DNA from: Bacillota bacterium | GTDB taxonomy: Bacteria > Bacillota > Clostridia > Acetivibrionales > DSM-1351 | Direction: 5' to 3' | Assembly: GCA_023426005.1 (NCBI GenBank) | Contig: JAFABO010000138.1 | Span: 1-23,343, forward strand | DNA: 23,343 nucleotides | In this document: in pieces, positions 16,215 to 21,823 of the stretch | How the letters are laid out: each line of letters begins with the position of its first letter | How positions within the stretch are numbered: the first letter of the stretch is position 1 | Notes under the pieces: model-generated | The model's input: only the letters and a program-made list of their open reading frames with translations | Told to the model about the DNA's origin: nothing | The model's database searches: none | Translations under genes and position numbers: made by a program

Positions 16215-16332
16215 AATGGAGCTGTCTCAAAAGGACCTGTTTAAATGCATATAAAATATTGATCACAGTACTCTCGCACTGTGATCAATAGTCTTTCATG
16301 TATTGCAAATATACATTTTGAGACACTCCATT
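16215..16332. mobile_element. Miniature inverted-repeat (foldback) element
   Basis: About 118 bases. The outer arms, AATGGAGCTGTCTCAAAA at the left and TTTTGAGACACTCCATT at the right, are inverted copies differing by one base. The centre is a perfect 12-base stem, ATTGATCACAGT with ACTGTGATCAAT, and a loop of eight bases; the region between is partly palindromic too. There is no coding capacity. GGAGCTGTCTCAAAA-like ends are common as terminal repeats of insertion sequences and small non-autonomous elements in Firmicutes. No clear target-site duplication was found. It could also act as a bidirectional transcription barrier between the GH30 and SIS genes. Confidence 0.65.
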
Positions 16333-16351
16333 ATTCTGTTCCCGGATATAA

Positions 16352-16378
16352 ATAATGAAACAAAATTAGCTTCATTAT
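16352..16378 (-). terminator. Weak AT-rich hairpin after the SIS gene
   Basis: Arms ATAATGAA and TTCATTAT have an 11-base loop, followed on the minus strand by TTTAT. It lies 53 bases after the stop of the SIS gene. The stem is all A/T except one G/C pair, so termination here would be inefficient. The adjacent foldback element may do the work instead. Confidence 0.3.
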
Positions 16379-16430
16379 GAAATAACATCCATAAGCTTTC
16401 TATATTTCCTTCCGATTATATTTTATATAT

Positions 16431-17678
16431 TCAAGCCGGTTTCCCATCTGTAAATCTCCCCATATCATAGAGTGTATTTATTATGGCACTCACAGCAATC
16501 CTCTGTCCGTCTTCAGCCCGTTGATAACTTCTGAAGCCGCCGGCATCCAGCACGATAGCCATTAAGTCCGCAGCATTGCTTGAACCGACAATCCCTCCAT
16601 TTTCGAAACCAAGTATTCCTATTCGTACAGTCTTATCCAAATTTACAAACGGGTGTAAAATATTTTTCATGTTCCCGCTGGAACTGAAGCCAAGCAGCAA
16701 ATCTCCGTTTTTTACTCCCAGATTTCTGATAATCCTTGTAAAAACATCATCTTTAATTTCTCCATTAATATATCGATTGTTTATACTCTTTGTCACATTT
16801 CCAACATAAGCGGTCACATCAAATATTCTGGTATATCCATCGGCCGAATCCCCCGTCAGCCCCCTGAGCGCATCGGCAGTAAATGACGCTATGGCAGCAT
16901 TTCCGCCATTTCCAAAGGCAAAAATCCTACTTTCCCCCCTGAGCTTTTTTTCTATTAGTGCTGAAATACCGGCAAGATTTTTATTGGAAAAATAACGCCC
17001 CTTTAATGATCTTAAAAGCAGCTGGCAATATTCCGATAATACTTCGGCACCCTGGTCCTCAAACTCGGTATCAGTTTTAAATGCCAGGTTTGCGGACAGG
17101 AAATGGAGAACTATTTGTGCCGTATCCCTTGCGACAAGTGTATTGTCCGAGTTGATAGAAATATTGATTCCAGTATACTCCGGAATCCTTTTCATATTTG
17201 AAATTAAAACGTTTATCCCGCCATTTTCATAATTGTATTCAAATGCTTTCCGTAGTACTCTGTCATCTCTTTCAAACTGCACGCCTACCAATACATCTCT
17301 TTTTCCGAAATGTCTCCGCTCCAGAACTTCCTTTAGCTGGTACGGAAAGGGGCAGTCATTTTCAAAGGCTGTGATTTCAGGGTTCCCCATGGTTATGATA
17401 CTCAGATTGTTTATTTTCAGGAAATCAATATTTGCGTGATTTATTAAATGGTAATCCTGCTCGGTGCCAAAAAACATTATTTCATTGTGCTGTGCCCTTG
17501 CACGGATCAGTACCCGTGAAAATTCCTCTATTTCATCTATTGAGCTGCTGCATAGCTCACGCAAAACATTCCGTATTTGCTTTAAATATTGTTCTATTAT
17601 GCCTGACCTTGTTTTCATATCCGGATAAAATTTGAGCCCTTCTTTAGTTTTTCCGGCTAAAACCGCATTCGTATTCAT
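16431..17678 (-). CDS. Tandem SIS-domain protein (GmhA-like phosphosugar isomerase/binding protein)
   Basis: 415 residues from the ATG at 17678, which has AGAGG eight bases upstream; the in-frame GTG nine bases earlier is badly placed for it. There are two sugar-isomerase (SIS) folds in tandem. The C-terminal one (about 235-410) has FGNGGNAAIASFTADALRG and GDLLLGFSSSGNMKNIL, matching the phosphosugar-binding loops of sedoheptulose 7-phosphate isomerase-like proteins. The N-terminal one (about 55-190) aligns in outline (MFFGTEQDYHLINHANIDFL; RDVLVGVQFERDDRVL) but lacks the Gly-rich and Ser-Ser-Gly loops, so it is probably not catalytic. It is preceded by a HAD phosphatase gene ending five bases upstream. 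Isomerase plus phosphatase suggests handling of a phosphorylated sugar, possibly a heptose, but the substrate is not known. Confidence 0.82.
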   Translation of the reverse strand: MNTNAVLAGKTKEGLKFYPDMKTRSGIIEQYLKQIRNVLRELCSSSIDEIEEFSRVLIRARAQHNEIMFFGTEQDYHLINHANIDFLKINNLSIITMGNPEITAFENDCPFPYQLKEVLERRHFGKRDVLVGVQFERDDRVLRKAFEYNYENGGINVLISNMKRIPEYTGINISINSDNTLVARDTAQIVLHFLSANLAFKTDTEFEDQGAEVLSEYCQLLLRSLKGRYFSNKNLAGISALIEKKLRGESRIFAFGNGGNAAIASFTADALRGLTGDSADGYTRIFDVTAYVGNVTKSINNRYINGEIKDDVFTRIIRNLGVKNGDLLLGFSSSGNMKNILHPFVNLDKTVRIGILGFENGGIVGSSNAADLMAIVLDAGGFRSYQRAEDGQRIAVSAIINTLYDMGRFTDGKPA

Positions 17679-17683
17679 GTTTA

Positions 17684-18409
17684 TCACCTCTTAAGTAAAA
17701 CTTTGCTGTCCTCATTAACTATACTGTTCAGCGGAATCACTCTGAAATCCTCAATATACGCGTCATATCCCAATCCGCTGCTATCAAGCTTTTCCATGGT
17801 TAACGCGGAACCTACCGCAACGCATCTGACTCCTGCCTGCTGGAGTGCTTTGATTCCTGTCAGGCTGTCTTCAAAGCCAATACAATTGGCAGCCGGCTTT
17901 CCGAGGCCACTGCAGGCCTTCAGGTAAACCTCGGGATGCGGCTTTGGGTTTTTTACCTTTGAAGCAGTAATAACAGTTTTAATTTGCTTGCGGATTCCCA
18001 GGCTTTCAAGAACAAATTCAGCTTCACAATCAGCCGAGGATGTGGCAAGGGCCGCCGGTACTCCCAGGTAAAAAAGTCTTTCTAAGAAAGGGATAAATCC
18101 CGGCATTACAATATTATGAATTTCCTCATAGAGCATTTCCTGATAAATTTTACCCTTTCTTTTGCAGACTTCATGTATATTGCAATCGAGAATATCCTTA
18201 CCAAATAAAATAATTGCAGAATCGGTACTGGAAGTTCCAAAAACATCCCTCTTAAAGTTATATACCTTATTCCAGGAGAAGCCGAACAATTTTGAAACTT
18301 CAAACCAGGCGCTTTCATGGAGACTGCAGGTATCAATTATGACACCGTCCATGTCAAAAATAATGCCGGTATTGCTTAAATCCAACATTTTATTAATTTC
18401 TAACCTCAC
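17684..18409 (-). CDS. HAD-superfamily hydrolase, beta-phosphoglucomutase-like
   Basis: 241 residues from a GTG at 18409, which has AGAGGTG upstream at proper spacing; a TTG 18 bases earlier is also in frame but overlaps the binding site itself. HAD motif I is FDMDGVIID near 18-26, with the nucleophile Asp first. The cap domain follows (HESAWFEV to about 85). Motif II is ATSSAD, motif III the Lys in VKNPKPHPEVY, and motif IV IGFEDSLTG. The cap and the PKPHP-x-x-Y pattern place it with beta-phosphoglucomutase-like phosphatases/mutases. It is cytoplasmic and cotranscribed with the tandem SIS protein. Whether it is a mutase or a sugar-phosphate phosphatase cannot be told from the motifs alone. 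Confidence 0.9.
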   Translation of the reverse strand: MRLEINKMLDLSNTGIIFDMDGVIIDTCSLHESAWFEVSKLFGFSWNKVYNFKRDVFGTSSTDSAIILFGKDILDCNIHEVCKRKGKIYQEMLYEEIHNIVMPGFIPFLERLFYLGVPAALATSSADCEAEFVLESLGIRKQIKTVITASKVKNPKPHPEVYLKACSGLGKPAANCIGFEDSLTGIKALQQAGVRCVAVGSALTMEKLDSSGLGYDAYIEDFRVIPLNSIVNEDSKVLLKR

Positions 18410-18517
18410 TTCAATCACCTCTCTCAAAAAACAAATTTAAAGTTTTAGAATGCATTAATAAATATTATTAGATACGATATTCTTTTTTTACAAATATGGT
18501 AATTTTTACAACAGAAT

Positions 18518-18547
18518 AGCATACTATTAACTCAGTAACATTAGCAA
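18518..18547 (-). promoter_or_regulatory. Promoter candidate for the HAD/SIS operon
   Basis: The minus strand has TTGCTA (-35) and TATGCT (-10) with an 18-base spacer, about 109 bases before the GTG. This is the best pair found in the 329-base gap 18410-18738, which is otherwise AT-rich and empty apart from the terminator at its far end. Confidence 0.4.
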
Positions 18548-18638
18548 ATTTACCTAATAAATCCGTTGTTTTGCAACACAATTTTCTATGCCATGCCCTT
18601 GTAAAATATTTTTAACAATCTGAAGTGCTTTAAAATGT

Positions 18639-18677
18639 AAAAACCGGAAACAGCCACAAGCTTTGTTTCCGGTTTTT
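18639..18677. terminator. Bidirectional terminator after the glycosyltransferase gene
   Basis: A perfect 14-base stem, AAAAACCGGAAACA with TGTTTCCGGTTTTT, and a loop of 11 bases. The stem ends supply a U-tract in either direction. It lies 61 bases after the stop of the glycosyltransferase on the minus strand. Confidence 0.85.
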
Positions 18678-18738
18678 ATACTTTACTAAAATTAACACGT
18701 TGTGCCAATTGATTGCCCAATACTGCCAGTAAAAATTT

Positions 18739-20025
18739 TTACTTCTTGCCTTCCTTTCCTCTTCCGTATGCATTTAAATATTCTTCAATAATATTAACTG
18801 CTGTTTGAACTCCATCTTCAGTATCAATTGTTTTGCCGATCAATTCAGCCTTTGCTTTCATTTCTTTATTGCTGACAGTTTTACCGATGAGTTCAGCCAG
18901 TTTTTCAGCAGTTAACTTGCTATATGGAATGGATTTTGGACCAACACCAAGTTTAAATACACGTTCCGCCCAAAAAGGCTGATCACAAAAAAATGGAGTA
19001 ATAATTTGAGGTACTCCCGAGTGTAAAGCAGCTGCGGTAGTACCGGCCCCACCATGGTGAACAATTGCTGCCATCCTTTTAAATAACCAGGCATGCGGTA
19101 TGGAACCAATACTAAAAACTGTTTCCTGAAGATTCTTAACGCCCAGCCCATTCCATCCCGCAGACAAAATGCCCCTCTGTCCACTTAGTCTTAGTGCATC
19201 TATAGCTATTTTTGATATACGCTCAGGTTCTTTATCCACCATACTGCCAAACCCTATATATACCGGGGGCGCTCCCGCATTTATAAACTCATTAAGCCCT
19301 TCCGGCGGCTGCCAGCCCTCAGCTTCGTTCAGGAACCAATACCCGCTAATTTTGACTGATTCGGGCCAGTCTTTGTGTCCGGGGATAATTGACTGACTAA
19401 ATCCGGATATTACCGGTACTCCACCATTATAAACCCTGCGATATATGCCCCAAAAGTCACTGGGTTTCAGGTCTAACACATCTTTTCGCCAACTGTTAAT
19501 TATTGACCTGAATGGCTGCCAGACAATTTGTTCCGTTAATTTGTGGGTTATCTTATTATATACACCCAGGTTAAAAAAACCTGGAGTAAACGGGGATTGA
19601 AATTCCGATGTGGGACACACAGGTAAAAGCAATGTATGAATACAAGGTATTCCGAGCTTTTCAGCACTGTCATGTGCTCCCATGGGACCCATTGTGGTTA
19701 TTACTAAATCACACCCCTGGCAGGCCTCCCAGGTTTCATTAAAAATATCTTCCATCATAGGTTTTAATGCTTTAAACATTGTACTCAGAAACAGTAATTT
19801 ATTTTTATTTTTGGCTGCCTCTTTCATTTCCAAACTTCTTAAAAACTCCTGCGGTTCAACAGAATTCGTTTTAATATACTCCAGGCCGCTTTCAATAATA
19901 AGCTCCCGAAATTCTTCCGCTGCCGGCATACGCACACTATACCCCGCCTTTTTCAATCCGGAACCCAGAGCAACATACGGCTGAACATCCCCACGCCCTC
20001 CAGCCGTTATAATAACTATCTTCAT
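18739..20025 (-). CDS. Glycosyltransferase family 1 (UDP-glycosyltransferase, sterol glucosyltransferase-like)
   Basis: 428 residues, GT-B fold. The N-terminal part starts with MKIVIITAGGRGDVQPYVALG, the acceptor-side motif of UGT80/Glyco_transf_28-like enzymes. The C-terminal donor domain has PPVYIGFGSM near 257 and the nucleotide-sugar signature PHAWLFKRMAAIVHHGGAGT, followed by PQIITPFFCDQPFWAERV. It should transfer a sugar, often glucose or rhamnose, from a nucleotide donor to a lipid or small hydrophobic acceptor such as a sterol-like compound, macrolide or other natural product. In bacteria, members also inactivate antibiotics or make glycolipids. No transmembrane segment is evident. 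AAGGAG lies nine bases before the ATG. It is a single-gene unit with its own terminator and an upstream palindrome. Confidence 0.92.
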   Translation of the reverse strand: MKIVIITAGGRGDVQPYVALGSGLKKAGYSVRMPAAEEFRELIIESGLEYIKTNSVEPQEFLRSLEMKEAAKNKNKLLFLSTMFKALKPMMEDIFNETWEACQGCDLVITTMGPMGAHDSAEKLGIPCIHTLLLPVCPTSEFQSPFTPGFFNLGVYNKITHKLTEQIVWQPFRSIINSWRKDVLDLKPSDFWGIYRRVYNGGVPVISGFSQSIIPGHKDWPESVKISGYWFLNEAEGWQPPEGLNEFINAGAPPVYIGFGSMVDKEPERISKIAIDALRLSGQRGILSAGWNGLGVKNLQETVFSIGSIPHAWLFKRMAAIVHHGGAGTTAAALHSGVPQIITPFFCDQPFWAERVFKLGVGPKSIPYSKLTAEKLAELIGKTVSNKEMKAKAELIGKTIDTEDGVQTAVNIIEEYLNAYGRGKEGKK

Positions 20026-20059
20026 AAGTTTAGTCTCCTTGTCAATTTTTTGTAATCAA

Positions 20060-20074
20060 CCGGTAATTTACCGG
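20060..20074. promoter_or_regulatory. Palindromic operator candidate upstream of the glycosyltransferase
   Basis: CCGGTAATTTACCGG is a perfect palindrome around a central T, 34 bases before the ATG and adjoining TATACC on the minus strand, a possible -10. GC-containing symmetry in such AT-rich DNA is unlikely by chance. Spacing suits a TetR- or MarR-type repressor. No T-run follows at once, so it is not a standard terminator. Confidence 0.5.
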
Positions 20075-20182
20075 GTATAACAACAAATTAAATACTTAAC
20101 ATAATATCCAATAGAAGTTTGCAGCATAATTGACCTCAATAAAAAACAATTATCAAGGGGTGCTAAGTATTTAAGAGTTTAT

Positions 20183-20515
20183 TTAATTGACAGTGGACAA
20201 ATACTTGGAATATGTTTGATATATAAATAGAATAAGTATGTAAAAAAAGAAAAGAATATCTAAAGTCATCAGGCTATACTTTGTAATTAGATTAAAGCAA
20301 CATGCAAGAAAAATACCTATCAAAATGGAGATAACCGCAGTATGCGCTTTAAAACAGCACAGCCTGCTGTTATCAATATTCTTGTATTCAAAATTTTCAT
20401 ACGGAAGAACGATACTGAGTTCCTTCAGTATCGTCTTAAATACTAAAAATAGAAATGACAACACATATTTAAATAAGCATACAATCAGCCAAACAAAACC
20501 CTTTGCTTTTTTCAT
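20183..20515 (-). CDS. Small hypothetical membrane protein
   Basis: 110 residues, family not recognised. There are three hydrophobic segments: about 8-30, 58-78 and 82-102, with a short polar loop (PYENFEYKNIDNSR) after the first. The N-terminus MKKAK is positively charged, which would keep it inside. A GGAG five bases before the ATG and a good promoter (20561-20589) support expression. The gene contains a 10-base inverted repeat (ACGATACTGA / TCAGTATCGT, 20409-20434). No operon partner is near, and function cannot be inferred. Confidence 0.55.
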   Translation of the reverse strand: MKKAKGFVWLIVCLFKYVLSFLFLVFKTILKELSIVLPYENFEYKNIDNSRLCCFKAHTAVISILIGIFLACCFNLITKYSLMTLDILFFFYILILFIYQTYSKYLSTVN

Positions 20516-20560
20516 AAAACTCCATTTTTGCCCGAAACAACTTTAGTAATATATGCAATA

Positions 20561-20589
20561 AGTATATATTATCTTAAAACATATGTAAA
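20561..20589 (-). promoter_or_regulatory. Promoter upstream of the small membrane protein gene
   Basis: The minus strand has TTTACA (-35), a 17-base spacer, and TATACT (-10), each one base from consensus. The -10 ends 45 bases before the ATG at 20515. The rest of the 360-base gap (20516-20875) holds the MarR gene terminator and otherwise only AT-rich DNA in which I see no gene. Confidence 0.55.
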
Positions 20590-20792
20590 TAAATTACTTT
20601 CAAGTCTATGTAGAATAATCACAAGTTATTAATAATTATGTAAAAAATTGTATTGATACATTTCCGGATATGGGATATTATGGTGTTTGAACCTTTGTTT
20701 TTTGGGGGATAAAATAATGGCATACAGCAGACAAACGGATGATTTTTGATATGAACAAAGACTCCTTCCTGAATACAAACAAAAAAATAGTG

Positions 20793-20837
20793 CAAAAAAA
20801 CAAAGGCACTGTTCAATGCGATTGTTTACAGCACCTT
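20793..20837 (-). terminator. Terminator of the MarR-type gene
   Basis: On the minus-strand RNA, AAGGUGCUGU pairs with ACAGUGCCUU over ten positions, two of them G-U wobbles, and is followed by UG and seven U. The wobbles become mismatches on the other strand, so the structure is directional and points to the minus-strand gene ending at 20876. Confidence 0.75.
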
Positions 20838-20875
20838 CTTATATTGCTTTCTTACCCAACATTCAAAATTTTTAT

Positions 20876-21580
20876 TTATTCCTTGTGGAAATCACTGCGA
20901 GGCGGTTCAGTATGCCGCTGACTTCCTCTTCCCATTCCGCGCCGGTGAGCGAATCGCATATCTTCAGGGCGGTGCTCAAAAGGTGTATTACCCGCATGCT
21001 GCCGTCCCCTCTCAAAACGTGGGTCATACTGTTCCGCAGAATATCCTCTGCCGCATTCCTTATTGTTATGTCCCCTGAAATGATGGCCAAACGGATTTTC
21101 CCCATGCATACGCGGATCAAAATGCGGTTCGGCTTGTTCGCTGCCCAGTTCGGTTTCAAGTGTTTCAATGATACGGCTAAGGTAATCACTGAGATTTTTT
21201 TGTTCTTCTTCGCTCAAGCACTCAAACAGCTTGTCAAAGCTGAATTCCTGTTCATCCGACTGGGTTGCCCTGGTGCCTTCCTCTGTGAGCTTTATATTTA
21301 GAATTCTGCGGTCAGTTTCTGACGGTGTGCGTATGATGTATCCGTTTCTCTCCAGCTTGGCAAGAAGTTCTCCCAGGGATTGAGGCCTCATATCCAGCAG
21401 ATATGACAGCTCTTTCTGGCTGATTTCAGGCTGCAGCTTGAGTATTGCCAATACCCTGCCCTGCCCTTTTCGTGTGTCTCCCATCGGTCCAAAGTGCATG
21501 TGATTTTGCTGATGGCAGCGGTGAAGCAACCATTCTACCCGTGTAAACTGCATAATCAAATCAAAATTATCTTCCATCAC
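20876..21580 (-). CDS. MarR-family transcriptional regulator with His/Arg-rich C-terminal tail
   Basis: 234 residues. The winged helix-turn-helix occupies about 36-115: RVLAILKLQPEISQKELSYLLDMRPQSLGELLAKLERNGYI is the recognition region, and TPSETDRRILNIKLTEEG the wing, the classic MarR D-x-R-R. The usual MarR length is about 140-150 residues. Here about 80 more follow (155-234), of low complexity and rich in His, Arg, Gly and Glu (HHFRGHNN, HAGNTPFEH, AHRRGMGRGSQRH), probably disordered and possibly metal-binding. GTG at 21580 and ATG at 21577 both suit the GGAGGG upstream. Three AAGGTACCTT palindromes overlie its promoter, so autoregulation is likely. No partner gene is adjacent. Confidence 0.92.
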   Translation of the reverse strand: MMEDNFDLIMQFTRVEWLLHRCHQQNHMHFGPMGDTRKGQGRVLAILKLQPEISQKELSYLLDMRPQSLGELLAKLERNGYIIRTPSETDRRILNIKLTEEGTRATQSDEQEFSFDKLFECLSEEEQKNLSDYLSRIIETLETELGSEQAEPHFDPRMHGENPFGHHFRGHNNKECGRGYSAEQYDPRFERGRQHAGNTPFEHRPEDMRFAHRRGMGRGSQRHTEPPRSDFHKE

Positions 21581-21617
21581 TTAAAATCCCTCCAATTCAT
21601 GTCATAATTATTTTCCT

Positions 21618-21683
21618 AAGGTACCTTATCTTCTATTGTAAAGGTACCTTATTTATTTGTCAATAACTTTATTAAGGTACCTT
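21618..21683. promoter_or_regulatory. Three AAGGTACCTT operators at the MarR-type promoter
   Basis: The identical perfect palindrome AAGGTACCTT occurs at 21618-21627, 21641-21650 and 21674-21683. The middle copy lies inside the -35/-10 spacer, one is just downstream of the -10, and one is upstream of the -35. This is the pattern of a repressor site set, most simply for the MarR protein encoded just downstream. Confidence 0.82.
21635..21663 (-). promoter_or_regulatory. Sigma-A-type promoter of the MarR-type gene
   Basis: The minus strand has TTGACA (consensus -35), a 17-base spacer, and TACAAT (-10, one base off). The -10 ends 54 bases before the start codon. Confidence 0.85.
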
Positions 21684-21706
21684 GCATTTTTATTAAAAAT
21701 AAATAA

Positions 21707-21741
21707 CCCCACTCTTTACCATTTACGGTCAAGGGTGGGGC
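21707..21741 (-). terminator. Terminator of the GH9 gene
   Basis: Arms around CCCCACTCTT and AAGGGTGGGG form a 10-base stem, with a further TACC/GGT pairing toward the loop. On the minus strand it is followed by TTATTTATTTTT. It lies 83 bases after the GH9 stop and just before the MarR promoter. Confidence 0.7.
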
Positions 21742-21823
21742 TATAATTATGTAAGTCATTTTACCAGAGAAAATCTAAATTTTAAGGAATTATTCCTATT
21801 AATATCTTTTTTAATATTTTCCT

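Noticed and set aside
16215..16332. Considered as a full insertion sequence or as part of one.
   Set aside because: There is no transposase fragment in any frame. Only the inverted ends and an inner hairpin are present, so it is called a miniature element.
20187..20216. TTGACA-N18-TATGTT on the plus strand, promoter-like.
   Set aside because: It lies inside the end of the small membrane protein gene and no plus-strand gene follows.
20619..20816. A 65-codon minus-strand frame in the AT-rich gap before the small membrane protein gene.
   Set aside because: It begins in the loop of the MarR gene terminator, lacks a ribosome binding site and contains repetitive Ile/Asn typical of AT-rich noise.
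20816..21301. A 161-codon plus-strand frame opposite the MarR-type gene.
   Set aside because: It is antisense to a gene with clear MarR motifs, promoter, operators and terminator, and its translation shows no family pattern.
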